DNA from: Psychroflexus gondwanensis ACAM 44
GTDB taxonomy: Bacteria > Bacteroidota > Bacteroidia > Flavobacteriales > Flavobacteriaceae
Reading direction: 5' to 3'
Length of the DNA stretch: 64,000 nucleotides
Assembly: GCF_000355905.1 (NCBI RefSeq)
Contig: NZ_APLF01000004.1
Location: forward strand, 1 to 64,000
Part shown: positions 26,520-36,570 of the stretch, piece after piece
Layout of the letters: the number at the start of each line of letters is the position of its first letter
How positions within the stretch are numbered: the first letter of the stretch is position 1
Notes under the pieces: model-generated
The model's database searches: none
What the model saw: only the letters and a program-made list of their open reading frames with translations
Told to the model about the DNA's origin: nothing
Program-made: the position numbers and the translations under genes

Positions 26520-27539
26520 ATGACAGAAGGTAACTTTGTAGACTATATCAAAATACACTTAAAATCTGGAAACGGAGGAAAAGGTTCCGCCCATCTAAGA
26601 CGGGAAAAATATATCCCGAAAGGTGGTCCAGACGGAGGTGACGGTGGTCGTGGAGGTCATATCATTTTTAAAGCTAACAAAGACCTCTGGACCTTATTCC
26701 ATCTTAAGTTCAAAAGACACCTTAGGGCTACTCATGGTGAACACGGTGGCAAGCAAACCAGTACTGGTGCAGACGGGGAGGATCAATATGTAGAAGTTCC
26801 CCTAGGAACTGTTATTCGTAATACTGAAACCAATGAGGTAATTAAAGAAATAACAGAGCACGAAGAGGAATATATCGTTGTAGAAGGCGGTATGGGAGGA
26901 AAAGGTAATTCTCATTTTAAAAGTTCTACCAACCAAACTCCGCGCTATGCTCAACCCGGGATTCTTGGTCAAGAACTCGATATAACTTTGGAGCTAAAAC
27001 TTCTTGCAGATGTTGGTTTGGTTGGATTTCCAAATGCAGGTAAATCCACTTTACTTTCAGTGATAACAGCCGCAAAACCAAAAATTGCAAATTACGAATT
27101 TACCACACTAAAGCCCAATTTAGGCATTGTAGAATATAGAGACTACAAAACTTTTGTAGTCGCAGATATTCCTGGAATAATCGAAGGCGCTGCAGAAGGA
27201 AAAGGACTAGGATATAGGTTTTTAAGACATATTGAAAGAAACTCAACTCTATTATTTCTTATTCCTGCGGATGCTGGAAGCGTTAAAGAACAATATGAAA
27301 TCTTATTAGATGAACTTAGGCGTTATAATCCTGAACTCTTGGACAAATCTAGAGTTATTGCGATTACCAAGTCAGATCTTTTGGATGATGAACTAAAAAC
27401 TGAATTGGCTGAAGAAATTGAACATGCGTTTGATCATATTCCACACGTCTTTATCTCATCTATTGCACAACAAGGATTACAACCTCTGAAAGACTTGTTA
27501 TGGAAAACATTGAACGAAGATAAAATTCCTAAAGCTTAG
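26520..27539 (+). CDS. obg: GTPase Obg/CgtA
   Basis: A 339-residue ribosome-assembly and stress GTPase. The glycine-rich Obg fold opens with [18 protein letters not shown] and [12 protein letters not shown], followed by the G domain with GFPNAGKST near residue 167, the switch [27 protein letters not shown] and the guanine motif TKSDL. It has no C-terminal extension beyond the G domain, as is common in this phylum. It is the last gene of hpt-adk-obg. Its end overlaps the 3' end of the opposite-strand kinase by 11 bases. Confidence 0.97.
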   Translation: MTEGNFVDYIKIHLKSGNGGKGSAHLRREKYIPKGGPDGGDGGRGGHIIFKANKDLWTLFHLKFKRHLRATHGEHGGKQTSTGADGEDQYVEVPLGTVIRNTETNEVIKEITEHEEEYIVVEGGMGGKGNSHFKSSTNQTPRYAQPGILGQELDITLELKLLADVGLVGFPNAGKSTLLSVITAAKPKIANYEFTTLKPNLGIVEYRDYKTFVVADIPGIIEGAAEGKGLGYRFLRHIERNSTLLFLIPADAGSVKEQYEILLDELRRYNPELLDKSRVIAITKSDLLDDELKTELAEEIEHAFDHIPHVFISSIAQQGLQPLKDLLWKTLNEDKIPKA

Positions 27540-28677
27540 GTAGTCTTATTTCAAAGGTAGTCCCCTTCTCTGCAGAACTGGTTAACACCCGTATTTTACC
27601 ATGGTGATAATCTTCTATAATCCGTTTAGAAAGTGAGAGTCCAAGCCCCCAACCTCTTTTTTTTGTGGAATAGCCTGGCTGAAAAATAGTTTTAAATTTT
27701 GAGGCTGGAATTCCCTTTCCAGTATCCTTGATATGGATTTTAAATCCATTCTTATCTTCAAATAACAAAAGACTTAGTTCTCCTCTACCTTTCATAGCAT
27801 CGATAGCATTTTTGGTGAGATTTTCTATCGTCCAACTTAAAAGTACTGGATTCAATTTACAAGTTAGTTCCTTATCTGGTAGCTCAACAGAAAACTCAAT
27901 CAATTTAGAACTCCTATCTCTTAGGTAGTTAAAAGAATGCTCCACTACTGAATTCAGACTGGAAGATTCTAAAGTGAGCTTTGAGCCTACTTTAGAAAAA
28001 CGTTCTGTAATTGTTCTTAAGCGATCTATATCTTTTTCAATTTCCTTGATGTAGTCTGGATTGACATTTTCTGATCTTAAAATTTCCATCCAACCCACAA
28101 GTGAAGATAGTGGTGTGCCTATTTGATGTGCAGTTTCTTTGGCCATCCCTGCCCAAAGTTTATTCTTCTCACTATTTTTGGCAGTGATATAATACAGGTA
28201 AATTAGGCCTAGCAAAAGGAAAATAATAAGCAAAAGGATGAAGGGATAATACTTGATTTTAGTAAGCACAGTAGAATCACTATAATATAAATATTGCTTA
28301 CCCACTTTGTCTAAATCAATAACAATAGGTTGATTTTGATTTTTAACGGATTCAAAATAGCGTCTTAGTTTGATAGAGTCGTTTGAGATATTTTCTGGAA
28401 TATTATTAACTTCCTTAAATTGATTAGACTCATCAACAATAAACATAGGAATGTCGTTATTGGCATTCAATATCTCAAGTTCAAGATTCAAATCTTGCTC
28501 TTCTCCTGCTTTATTAATCGATTCTTGAGCAGAAGACCATATCCTCATTTTTTCACGCTCTTCTTGTTTCACGCCTTCATAAAACACAGAAATATTCCAG
28601 ACTACAATCCCAATGACAACAAAAGAAGTAATTAGAATAAAAAGCCTAGCATAGACGGTATTTTCAAAAAATTTCAT
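27529..28677 (-). CDS. Orphan sensor histidine kinase
   Basis: A 382-residue membrane kinase. Two membrane helices (about 10-32 and 145-168 from the chosen start) flank a periplasmic loop of about 110 residues. The phosphoacceptor His lies in [19 protein letters not shown], and the ATP-binding domain has [20 protein letters not shown] and the G box [14 protein letters not shown]. No response regulator gene is adjacent, so the partner is elsewhere. ATG 28677 is preferred over an in-frame ATG at 28803 because the added residues overlap the purK promoter and are not kinase-like. The kinase and purK diverge. Confidence 0.9.
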   Translation of the reverse strand: MKFFENTVYARLFILITSFVVIGIVVWNISVFYEGVKQEEREKMRIWSSAQESINKAGEEQDLNLELEILNANNDIPMFIVDESNQFKEVNNIPENISNDSIKLRRYFESVKNQNQPIVIDLDKVGKQYLYYSDSTVLTKIKYYPFILLLIIFLLLGLIYLYYITAKNSEKNKLWAGMAKETAHQIGTPLSSLVGWMEILRSENVNPDYIKEIEKDIDRLRTITERFSKVGSKLTLESSSLNSVVEHSFNYLRDRSSKLIEFSVELPDKELTCKLNPVLLSWTIENLTKNAIDAMKGRGELSLLLFEDKNGFKIHIKDTGKGIPASKFKTIFQPGYSTKKRGWGLGLSLSKRIIEDYHHGKIRVLTSSAEKGTTFEIRLPKL

Positions 28678-28782
28678 GGATTGATTATTTACACAATAAT
28701 AACGAAAAGCAATATGATGTAGTATACTTCTTTTAAAAATGAAATTTTCAAGAAAAGTACTCACCACAGTAAGTAATTCTCT

Positions 28783-28790
28783 TATTTTTG
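28783..28790 (+). promoter_or_regulatory. -7 promoter element abutting the purK start
   Basis: TATTTTTG matches TAnnTTTG and ends only 4 bases before the purK ATG at 28795. A transcript from it would start at or next to the ATG, which suggests a leaderless mRNA. No clear -33 box. Confidence 0.55.
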
Positions 28791-28794
28791 TGTC

Positions 28795-29955
28795 ATGACA
28801 CATTACTTCTCATCCGACTTTAAACTTGGTATTTTAGGTGGAGGACAGTTAGGCAAAATGATGCTGTACGACACCAGAAAATTTGATATCCAAACCTATG
28901 TTATGGATCCTAACCCAGAGGCGCCTTCAAAAATTGCTTGTAACCATTTTGAGACAGGTGATCTTATGGATTACGATCGCGTCATGGAATTCGGAAAACA
29001 AGTTGATGTATTGACTTTTGAAATTGAATCTGTAAATGTCAAAGCCTTAGAAGACCTTGAGGCTTCTGGACTAAAAGTCTACCCTTCTGCTGCTACTTTA
29101 AAAAAAATTCAAAACAAATCGGTACAAAAGGAATTTTATAAAGCCAACCAAATACCTACAGCAGATTTTATGACTTATCCATCTCTAGACGCTTTGAAGA
29201 AAGATGTTTCTGAAGGGAAAGTCAACTTCCCCTTTGTTTGGAAAAGTAGTACAGGAGGTTATGATGGAAAAGGAGTGAGCGTTATTAAATCTAAAAAAAA
29301 TCTAGAGGCTTTGCCCAATGGCGAATGTCTTGCTGAAGAGTTGGTAGATTTTAAAACTGAAATCGCAGTTATTGTAGCAAGAAATGTGTCGGGAAATATT
29401 AAAACTTATCCTGTGGTAGAGATGGAGTTTCACCCTGAAGCCAACCAAGTAGAATATGTGCTTTGCCCAGCGAGAATAGAGCCTTCTATTGCTGAGAAAG
29501 CAAGAAATTTAGCACAAATGGTATCCAATAGTTTTGAACACGTAGGCTTATTGGCTATAGAAATGTTTCTAACCCAAGATGATGATATCATTGTTAACGA
29601 AGTTGCTCCAAGACCACACAATAGTGGTCATTTTAGCATTGAAGGCAGTTATACGAATCAATTTGAACAACACTTAAGAGCAATTCTCGATTTACCATTA
29701 GGAGAGACCTCGAGCAAAACCAACTCGGTTATGGTCAATTTAGTTGGTGATGAAAATCACACTGGAGATGTGGTTTACCAGGGCATCCAAACCATTATGG
29801 ATATGCCAGGGGTAACTCCTCATATATATGGAAAAAAACAGACACGGCCTTTTCGAAAAATGGGACATGTCAACATTATCCATACTGATATTAAAGAAGC
29901 TCGAAAAATTGCCGAACACGTAAAATCTACAATCAAAGTTATTTCTAAACACTAA
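28795..29955 (+). CDS. purK: 5-(carboxyamino)imidazole ribonucleotide synthase
   Basis: A 386-residue ATP-grasp enzyme of purine synthesis that makes N5-CAIR from AIR, bicarbonate and ATP. It opens with [20 protein letters not shown], has the ATP-grasp segments [15 protein letters not shown] and [15 protein letters not shown], and the metal site [20 protein letters not shown]. The length is usual. It sits 4 bases before purE, the next step of the pathway. The start is fixed by homology, since the next Met is inside the dinucleotide fold. Confidence 0.97.
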   Translation: MTHYFSSDFKLGILGGGQLGKMMLYDTRKFDIQTYVMDPNPEAPSKIACNHFETGDLMDYDRVMEFGKQVDVLTFEIESVNVKALEDLEASGLKVYPSAATLKKIQNKSVQKEFYKANQIPTADFMTYPSLDALKKDVSEGKVNFPFVWKSSTGGYDGKGVSVIKSKKNLEALPNGECLAEELVDFKTEIAVIVARNVSGNIKTYPVVEMEFHPEANQVEYVLCPARIEPSIAEKARNLAQMVSNSFEHVGLLAIEMFLTQDDDIIVNEVAPRPHNSGHFSIEGSYTNQFEQHLRAILDLPLGETSSKTNSVMVNLVGDENHTGDVVYQGIQTIMDMPGVTPHIYGKKQTRPFRKMGHVNIIHTDIKEARKIAEHVKSTIKVISKH

Positions 29956-29959
29956 AGCT

Positions 29960-30439
29960 ATGGGTAAAGTTGCTATTATCATGGGAAGTAAAAGTGATCT
30001 TCCTGTTATGCAGGAGGCTATTGATATTTTAAAAGACTTTAAGATTGAAGTAGAAGTCGATATCATATCCGCTCACCGGACACCAGAACTTATGATGGAA
30101 TTTGGAAAACAGGCTCACCATAAAGGAATAGATGTTATTATCGCCGGCGCCGGCGGAGCTGCTCATTTACCAGGTATGGTTGCTTCTCTAACGCCGCTTC
30201 CCGTAATAGGTGTGCCTGTAAAATCCAGCAACTCCATAGATGGTTGGGACTCTATCCTTTCCATTTTACAAATGCCTGGGGGAGTTCCTGTGGCTACAGT
30301 CGCACTGAACGGTGCAAAAAATGCTGGTATTTTAGCCGCTCAAATCCTAGGAGTGAAGGATCAAAGTATCCAAGAAAAAATCTTAAATTACATGAATGAG
30401 CTCACTGTAAAGGTTCAAAAAATGCGAGAGGATCTTTAA
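29960..30439 (+). CDS. purE: N5-carboxyaminoimidazole ribonucleotide mutase
   Basis: A 159-residue class I PurE that isomerises N5-CAIR to CAIR. It shows the family hallmarks [41 protein letters not shown] and [20 protein letters not shown]. It pairs with purK upstream, which supplies its substrate. Confidence 0.98.
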   Translation: MGKVAIIMGSKSDLPVMQEAIDILKDFKIEVEVDIISAHRTPELMMEFGKQAHHKGIDVIIAGAGGAAHLPGMVASLTPLPVIGVPVKSSNSIDGWDSILSILQMPGGVPVATVALNGAKNAGILAAQILGVKDQSIQEKILNYMNELTVKVQKMREDL

Positions 30440-30491
30440 TATGTTGCCAAAAAAAATTGGGTTAACAAAAAACTTTTAAATATTTAAAAAC

Positions 30492-31010
30492 ATGAAAGCC
30501 AGCTTCAGCCTATTATTAATTATACTTTTAGTGATTTCGTGTAACACACCAAAGGTATTTACCGACTATGCCGCGGAAACTAATTTTGAAGAATATAAAA
30601 GTTTCAATTTTTATGCTATAGAAAATTCCGGTCTATCACCTTTAGATGGAGACCGGGTTTACGTCACTCTTGTAGATAGTCTAGTCGCTAGAGGTTTTGA
30701 GGAAAAGCTCATACCAGACTTCAAAATTAACTTCTACGCTGAAGTGTTTGACCAAACTTCAAATAGCAATTTTGGAATAGGCATTGGAGGTTATGCTGGT
30801 GGAATAGGAACTATGGTTTCTCCGCAAAGCTCTAAACGAACCATTGCTCTTACTGTAGAATTTGCAGATGGATTAACCAATAATTTGTTTTGGCAAGGCG
30901 TTGTAGAAGCACGCTTTAAGGAAAACTTGAAAGGTAAAGCTAGAGAGGAATTTATTCAAAGCCTTGTTGGCGAAATACTTCAAAAGTATCCTCCAGAACC
31001 AAAAAAATAA
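30492..31010 (+). CDS. DUF4136 lipoprotein
   Basis: A 172-residue lipoprotein with lipobox LVISC (Cys17). The pattern VFTDYAAETNFEEYKSFNFY, a region with SLVARGFEE and DFKINFYAEV, and a glycine-rich loop GIGIGGYAGGIGTMV are characteristic of DUF4136. Members are outer-membrane-associated lipoproteins of unknown function. It follows purE by 52 bases but has no evident link with purine synthesis. Confidence 0.85.
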   Translation: MKASFSLLLIILLVISCNTPKVFTDYAAETNFEEYKSFNFYAIENSGLSPLDGDRVYVTLVDSLVARGFEEKLIPDFKINFYAEVFDQTSNSNFGIGIGGYAGGIGTMVSPQSSKRTIALTVEFADGLTNNLFWQGVVEARFKENLKGKAREEFIQSLVGEILQKYPPEPKK

Positions 31011-31160
31011 TTTATCAACTCATAGGGATTTAAGCTAACTCTCTAATGACACCGATAGTTTTTTGCATTGGACTTATACCAATTTGTACTTCGAATGCTG
31101 TGTTTTATCAGTTGCTTTTTTTCCGAAGCGTCAGAATTTATTTTTCAAATAACAATAGCC

Positions 31161-32054
31161 TTAAGACTTAGAGTTGTTATACAAAGATTTGATAATGCCA
31201 TCAACTAGACCAATTTTAGGCACATGTACAGATTTTGATCTACTCCATTTCATTGCAGATAAATAAATCTTTGCCGCAGGTATAATAACATCTGCTCGAT
31301 CTTCATTTAAGCTCAATTCCGAAATTCGCTCTTCATAGGTTAAAGAGTTTAATAATTGGTAGTAAGAACTTAAGTAGAGATAGGACAAAGGTTTTCCAAG
31401 CTTTTTGTTACTAGACTTAAAGATGTTATTGATGTTTCCGCCAGATCCCACCATTTCAATTCTGGAATACGGACTAGTTATAGACCTTACCCAAGCCTCC
31501 GCTTCCTCCCAAACATCCTTACTTATAGTATTGTTCAAAATACGAACTGTTCCTAGTTTAAATGATCTAGAACCGATAGTTTCCCCGTGAGAAAACAAAG
31601 TAAATTCTGTACTTCCCCCACCCACATCAACATACAGGTAAGTTTTACTGTCATCTACTAAAGTATGCAAGTCTGTGGCCGCAATAATGAAGGCTTCATC
31701 ACTTCCATCAATTATTTCAATATCGATGTTGGCCTCTTTAGAGATTAAGTTTACCATAGCATCACCATTTTTCGCATCTCTCATTGCCGAAGTTGCACAA
31801 GCCCTATAGGCTTCAATTTTATGAGATTTCATCAATAAACCAAAAGCTTTCATGGTATCCACTACCCGTTGACTGTTTTCATCCGAGATGTAGGCTTTTG
31901 TAAACACATCTTGCCCAAGCCTTATAGGCACTCTCACTAAAGATGTTTTTTTGAAAGTTACTGGTTTATTATCTGGTTCGGTAATGGTAGAAATTAAAAG
32001 CCTAACGGCATTAGATCCAATGTCGATGGCTGCAAATTTTTTTATCGAAAGCAT
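31161..32054 (-). CDS. ppx: Ppx/GppA phosphatase family protein (exopolyphosphatase)
   Basis: A 297-residue protein of the sugar-kinase/actin fold. FAAIDIGSNAVRLLIS, the SAMRDAKNG segment, VDVGGGSTEFTLF and VGSGGNINNI are the Ppx/GppA motifs. It is the short form with only the catalytic N-terminal part; the longer E. coli enzyme has extra C-terminal domains. Such proteins hydrolyse polyphosphate or (p)ppGpp pentaphosphate. The gene lies 9 bases after ppk1, so polyphosphate breakdown is the better guess. Confidence 0.92.
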   Translation of the reverse strand: MLSIKKFAAIDIGSNAVRLLISTITEPDNKPVTFKKTSLVRVPIRLGQDVFTKAYISDENSQRVVDTMKAFGLLMKSHKIEAYRACATSAMRDAKNGDAMVNLISKEANIDIEIIDGSDEAFIIAATDLHTLVDDSKTYLYVDVGGGSTEFTLFSHGETIGSRSFKLGTVRILNNTISKDVWEEAEAWVRSITSPYSRIEMVGSGGNINNIFKSSNKKLGKPLSYLYLSSYYQLLNSLTYEERISELSLNEDRADVIIPAAKIYLSAMKWSRSKSVHVPKIGLVDGIIKSLYNNSKS

Positions 32055-32063
32055 AAACGATTG

Positions 32064-34133
32064 CTATTTAGTTTCTGCGTCTTGCAGTTTGTTTTTATAA
32101 TAGGTGTAAGTTTCAAATTGACTTCTAAAACCTGGTCCAGACTTTAGCCTGTACGCGTTCTCTTTATTAGAGGAAAAATCCCTTGCTTTTACATTATCCT
32201 TCCAACAAATATTGAAGGTTTCTATGAGTTCTTGTTTGATGTCATTATCGTAAATAGGGCAAGTCACCTCGACTCTGTGGTCTATGTTTCTAGTCATCCA
32301 GTCTGCAGAAGAAATGAATACCCTTGGGTTAGTATCATTCTCAAAAATATAAAGTCTGGGATGCTCCAAGAATTTATCAACAATACTTATAGATTCAATA
32401 TTATCGCTCATACCCGGCACTTGTGGGATAAGACAATTGATTCCCCTAATAATTAATTTGATTTTGACTCCAGCTCTACTAGCCTCATAAAGTTTATCGA
32501 TCATCCCATAATCCGATAGACTATTCATTTTAATATATATTCCAGATTTTTTTCCTTCTTGTTGATTTAGAATTTCTTGATCAATCAGGTTTGAAAATTC
32601 TATCCTCGTATAGTGAGGCGAAACAATAAGGTACTTGTATTTTTTAATTTTATAATTCACTTCAAAGAAATCAAAAACCTTATTGATATCTTTTAAAATA
32701 CCTTGGTGTGCAGTAAACAAAGTATAATCTGTATAAATCTTTGCTGTTTTCTCATTAAAATTTCCTGTGCTTATAAAACCATAATATTTTATTTTCTGAT
32801 TTTCTAAGCGTTCAATAATACAGGTTTTGCAATGTACCTTAAGACCTGTTACCCCAAAGATGAGCTTTACGCCTTCTCTTTCCATTTTCTCTGCATACTT
32901 GATGTTATTGGCTTCATCGAAACGGGCTTGAAGCTCGATAGAAACGGTAACTCGTTTTCCATTTTTGACGGCATTTATCAAGGAACTCGCTATATGCGAA
33001 ACAGATGCCAATCTATAAATTGTAATCTTTATTGATTTTACTTTAGGATCTATTGCGGCCTCTCTTAAAAATTTAACCGTATAAGAAAAGGTTTGATAGG
33101 GTGTGTATTGCAGAAAATCCTTTTTAGAAATCTTTTCCAATAAACTCCCTTGGATTTCAAGTCCAGGGATTGGAAGAGGTTCTATTTTATCGTACAATAA
33201 ATGCGTAGCACCAAGGTCTGGGAAATTCATGTAATCTCTACGATTATGGTACTTCCCTCCAGGAATGAGACTATCTGTTGTGTCAATTTCCATTTTATTC
33301 AATAAAAAGTCTAAGGTATCTTGTTCAATTTCTTTATCATACACAAATCGAACCGGATCGCCCTCTAGCCTATCCTTTACGCTATCCATCAGCTTTTCTA
33401 TATAGCTTTTACTCAAATCCCCTTCAAGATCTAACTCAGCATCTCTTGTGATTTTTACCATATGTGCAGAGATACTGGTATAATCGAAAATATTGAAAAT
33501 AACATTGAGGTTAAATCGAATTAAATCATCCAAAAGGATAACGTATTTCTTTCCGTCGTCCGAAGGAATTACAACGAAGCGTTCTACACTCGATGGGATT
33601 TCAATCAAAATATACCTGTTGGACAATCGGTCTTTTTCAAACTGAACCATTTTCACAGCTAAATAAGCTTTAGAATCTGTCAAATTTGGAACCTTATCAA
33701 TGTCATTCAACATTATTGTGACTAGGGCCGGACTCACTTTCTGTAAGAAAAATTCTTTTAAAAATTTAGCTTGATCCAGTGTAACTTCAGTCTCATCGAT
33801 GATAAAGATATCATGATCCGTAAGCTGATGCTGTATAGAGGCCAAAATATCTAAGCTTTCTGCTTGATTTTTGATCACAATTTGTGTGATTTCCTTTAGC
33901 AGTCTACCCGCATTAAAGCCGCCCAAAACTTTCTTACCTGATTTACCAGCTAGATCTATTCGCTTTACGGTAGCATAACGTACTTTAAAAAATTCATCTA
34001 GATTATTCGAGAAAATTCCTAGAAACCGGAGGCGCTCAATTAAAGGTACCGAAGGGTCTGCGGCCTCTTGTAAGACTCGCTGATTGAATTTCAACCAGCT
34101 TAATTCTCTATTATCGTATCTATTATGACGCAT
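32064..34133 (-). CDS. ppk1: Polyphosphate kinase 1
   Basis: A 689-residue PPK1 that reversibly makes polyphosphate from ATP via a phosphohistidine on the enzyme. The N-domain is NRELSWLKFNQRVLQEA, and the catalytic core includes GVTGLKVHCKTCIIER with the conserved His and YGFISTGNFNEKTAKIYTD. ATG 34133 is chosen: it overlaps the stop of the upstream phosphatase gene by one base (TAATG), and NRELSWLKF then lies at the usual distance from the N-terminus. The longer frame to 34193 gives residues with no family match. It stands between sixA and ppx in one operon. Confidence 0.97.
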   Translation of the reverse strand: MRHNRYDNRELSWLKFNQRVLQEAADPSVPLIERLRFLGIFSNNLDEFFKVRYATVKRIDLAGKSGKKVLGGFNAGRLLKEITQIVIKNQAESLDILASIQHQLTDHDIFIIDETEVTLDQAKFLKEFFLQKVSPALVTIMLNDIDKVPNLTDSKAYLAVKMVQFEKDRLSNRYILIEIPSSVERFVVIPSDDGKKYVILLDDLIRFNLNVIFNIFDYTSISAHMVKITRDAELDLEGDLSKSYIEKLMDSVKDRLEGDPVRFVYDKEIEQDTLDFLLNKMEIDTTDSLIPGGKYHNRRDYMNFPDLGATHLLYDKIEPLPIPGLEIQGSLLEKISKKDFLQYTPYQTFSYTVKFLREAAIDPKVKSIKITIYRLASVSHIASSLINAVKNGKRVTVSIELQARFDEANNIKYAEKMEREGVKLIFGVTGLKVHCKTCIIERLENQKIKYYGFISTGNFNEKTAKIYTDYTLFTAHQGILKDINKVFDFFEVNYKIKKYKYLIVSPHYTRIEFSNLIDQEILNQQEGKKSGIYIKMNSLSDYGMIDKLYEASRAGVKIKLIIRGINCLIPQVPGMSDNIESISIVDKFLEHPRLYIFENDTNPRVFISSADWMTRNIDHRVEVTCPIYDNDIKQELIETFNICWKDNVKARDFSSNKENAYRLKSGPGFRSQFETYTYYKNKLQDAETK

Positions 34134-34618
34134 TATCTCAAATGTTTTGGGAATAAGTATAAATTGGTTTGTCCTGACTGGACTTGCTTCCACGAGTCGA
34201 TCTCAAAAAGGATACTGACAAGACCCGTTGTAGGCAAGTTTTGTATGGGTATATTCCCTAAAGTATTAACGAGCTCAGTATAAGCTGGATTATGGCCGAA
34301 AAGCATTATAGTTTCAAATTCATCACTTATCTTACTGATAAATTCCAAAACATCATTAGCATTGAAAGTATAAAGCTCGGGTTTGATATGAAAATGATTA
34401 TCTGTTATATTTAACTCTTTTTTGAAGAGTTCGGCAGTTGTTAATGCTCTTTTAGCATCACTCGTAAAGACCTCAACAGGAAAATCTTTGTGACTTTTAA
34501 AAGCAGAAATAACGTGTTCTGCATCTTTATATCCACGACTCGATAATGGCCTTTGCCTATCTTCTACTGGAGAATCCCAGGAAGACTTTCCGTGCCTTAC
34601 AAAAATTATTCGTTTCAT
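34133..34618 (-). CDS. sixA: Histidine phosphatase family protein (SixA-like)
   Basis: A 161-residue member of the histidine phosphatase superfamily. The RHG motif is FVRHGKSSWD at the start, and the second His is in LFGHNPAYTEL, as in SixA phosphohistidine phosphatases. The stop codon and the ppk1 start overlap as TAATG, so the two are translationally coupled. Since PPK1 works through a phosphohistidine, a functional link is attractive but unproved. The name is by similarity only. Confidence 0.88.
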   Translation of the reverse strand: MKRIIFVRHGKSSWDSPVEDRQRPLSSRGYKDAEHVISAFKSHKDFPVEVFTSDAKRALTTAELFKKELNITDNHFHIKPELYTFNANDVLEFISKISDEFETIMLFGHNPAYTELVNTLGNIPIQNLPTTGLVSILFEIDSWKQVQSGQTNLYLFPKHLR

Positions 34619-34619
34619 A

Positions 34620-35267
34620 TTATGGAGCTAAACGTTCGATCTTCCAATCTAAATCATCAATAAGAGTAAATCTGAATCTGTCGTGAAGTCGATTTGGTCG
34701 ACCTTGCCAAAACTCCATACTCAGGGGTCTCACTAAAAAGCCGCCCCAGTTTTTTGGTCTTGGGACTTCTTTATTTTGGTACTGGTCTTCAAGAGACTTT
34801 AGTTCCTTTTCTAAAACTTCCCTATTTTCAATTACCTTACTTTGATTGGAGACCAAAGCACCAAGTTGACTCCCTTTGGGTCTTGATGCAAAATAATTGT
34901 CTGAAACATGGTCAGGGAGCTTTTCTGCCAAACCTTTTATAATAACTTGTCGTTCGGTATTGGGCCAAAAAAAAGATAAGGAAGTTTTAGGATTCCTAAG
35001 CAAGGCTCTGCCCTTCTCACTTTCGTAATTGGTATAGAATACGAAACCATTTTCATCGTAATACTTTAAAAGTACAATTCGATTTTTCGGAAAATCATCT
35101 GCTCCAATTGTAGAAATAGTCATAGCATTTGCCTCATCTAAACCGCCTGATTTTTCAACATCATGAAACCATGATCTAAACTGTTGTAGTGGATTTTGAT
35201 TTAAATTCTCTTTATCCAAACTCGATTTTTCGTAAGATTTTCTGTAATCGTGTAGATTGTTGTCCAT
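34620..35267 (-). CDS. pdxH: Pyridoxamine 5'-phosphate oxidase
   Basis: A 215-residue FMN enzyme that makes pyridoxal phosphate. Features are ANAMTISTIGADDFPKNRIVLLKYYDENGF (nucleotide and substrate region), FVFYTNYESEKG, KTSLSFFWPNTERQV, SRPKGSQLGALVSNQS and the C-terminal WGGFLVRPLSMEFWQGRPNRLHDR. The ending ERLAP is typical. It lies 1 base before the sixA start. Confidence 0.97.
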   Translation of the reverse strand: MDNNLHDYRKSYEKSSLDKENLNQNPLQQFRSWFHDVEKSGGLDEANAMTISTIGADDFPKNRIVLLKYYDENGFVFYTNYESEKGRALLRNPKTSLSFFWPNTERQVIIKGLAEKLPDHVSDNYFASRPKGSQLGALVSNQSKVIENREVLEKELKSLEDQYQNKEVPRPKNWGGFLVRPLSMEFWQGRPNRLHDRFRFTLIDDLDWKIERLAP

Positions 35268-35324
35268 GGTAGCAAATTAAAAAATTAATGGATGAGAAAC
35301 AATGTAATTCATAAAAGATTCCTG

Positions 35325-36236
35325 CTAATCGTACCTGAATATTTTTCCGGTTTCTGCATTTTCAGCATGATCAAAAACCACTTTAGCCTCTTTTTCAAAG
35401 AGAGACAAATCTTTATAACGTGCCGAAAAATGACCCAAAATTAATTTGTGAACTTGTGCTTTTTGAGCAATGATCCCCGCCTGTTTTGCAGTGGAGTGTT
35501 TGGTCTTGTTGCACAAGTGTTCCTGCTCCTCAAGAAAAGTAGATTCATGATATAGCAAACTCACCCCCGTAATTTGAGGAACTATAGTTGGCTTAAAAGC
35601 CGTATCGCTACAAAATGCATAGCTAGGCGCAGGTTTGGGGTCTTCAGTTATGTCTTTATTATTTATCAACTCTCCATCTTTGGTTTCGACATCTTTCCCC
35701 TTAACGATACTTTTATAATAAGCCTTATCGATATTTAGATCGAGAACTTTGTCAATAAGAAGTTTACGGTCACCAGCTTTAGCCTTAAATAAAAATCCAT
35801 TGGTATAAATTCTATGGTCTAATGGAATGGTTTCTACCGTTAATTTCTCATTATCCAAAATCATTTCAGGTTTTGAAGACGCTAGAGTATGGAAAATTAG
35901 GGGATAAGACGTATAAGCATGACTAGCTTTTAACTGTAGCTTAATAATCTCCTCCAAACCTTTGGGAGCGTGAATATGGAGTTCTGCAGTTCTACTTAAT
36001 AAACTGAAGGTGGAAAGCAGGCCGATAAGACCAAAATAATGATCCCCATGTAAATGGGAGATAAAGATATGGCTTAGGCGCGAAAATTTCACTTTTTGCT
36101 TACGGAGTTGAACTTGAGTCCCTTCCCCACAATCAATGAGCATAAGTTCGCCATTTATATCAAGAATTTGAGCTGTAGGATGAGCATTTGCTCTAGGCGT
36201 AGCAGAATGGCAACCTAAAATAGTGAGTTGCATCAT
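35325..36236 (-). CDS. rnz: Ribonuclease Z (tRNA 3' processing endonuclease)
   Basis: A 303-residue metallo-beta-lactamase-fold nuclease that cuts tRNA precursors 3' of the discriminator base. The zinc motif is SHLHGDHYFGL, with CSDTAFKP and the later HSTAKQAG and LILGHFSARY. The N-terminus (TILGCHSATPRANAHPTAQ) matches the family. The exosite arm region (about 155-175) is short. It follows the STAS-like gene by 1 base. Confidence 0.96.
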   Translation of the reverse strand: MMQLTILGCHSATPRANAHPTAQILDINGELMLIDCGEGTQVQLRKQKVKFSRLSHIFISHLHGDHYFGLIGLLSTFSLLSRTAELHIHAPKGLEEIIKLQLKASHAYTSYPLIFHTLASSKPEMILDNEKLTVETIPLDHRIYTNGFLFKAKAGDRKLLIDKVLDLNIDKAYYKSIVKGKDVETKDGELINNKDITEDPKPAPSYAFCSDTAFKPTIVPQITGVSLLYHESTFLEEQEHLCNKTKHSTAKQAGIIAQKAQVHKLILGHFSARYKDLSLFEKEAKVVFDHAENAETGKIFRYD

Positions 36237-36237
36237 A

Positions 36238-36570
36238 TTAAAAGCCTAAATCTCTTTCGATCTCCTCTAAACTAATAATGTCTTCGGCTTCTTGTAGAGT
36301 CGGGACAACATGAATCTCTTCTGGAACAGAATCTATGTTGATAGTATCATTAACAATCACTAAAGATTTTTTTTCTTTTCGATGAGCAATCGATAATTTT
36401 AAAAACCTTAGAAGTTCTTCTAAAGTGAGCTCCCCGTACTTAGTGATGTCGATAACGATATTTTTATCTTTGAACCGACCTTGTATCCGAGTTAAGAATT
36501 CTGCAAACTCGTTGACATCTTCTTTTTCATCTCTAATTATGATATAATTATCTTTCTGTTCAGTTTTCAT
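36238..36570 (-). CDS. STAS-like small protein in the pyrB-rnz operon
   Basis: A 110-residue soluble protein. The alternation of strands and helices (NYIIIRDEKEDVNEFAEFL, KNIVIDITKYGELTLEELL, KKSLVIVNDTINIDSVPEE) resembles a STAS/anti-sigma-antagonist fold, but the phosphorylated Ser is not clear. Database homologues are sometimes mislabelled ribonuclease Z because of their position. It overlaps pyrB by 11 bases and precedes rnz by 1 base, so it is co-translated with both. Function unknown. Confidence 0.75.
   Translation of the reverse strand: MKTEQKDNYIIIRDEKEDVNEFAEFLTRIQGRFKDKNIVIDITKYGELTLEELLRFLKLSIAHRKEKKSLVIVNDTINIDSVPEEIHVVPTLQEAEDIISLEEIERDLGF

Noticed and set aside
31060-31140. Minus-strand frame reading VQIGISPMQKTIGVIREL
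   Set aside because: Only about 24 codons after a stop; too short to call a relic, though it could be the tail of a lost gene.
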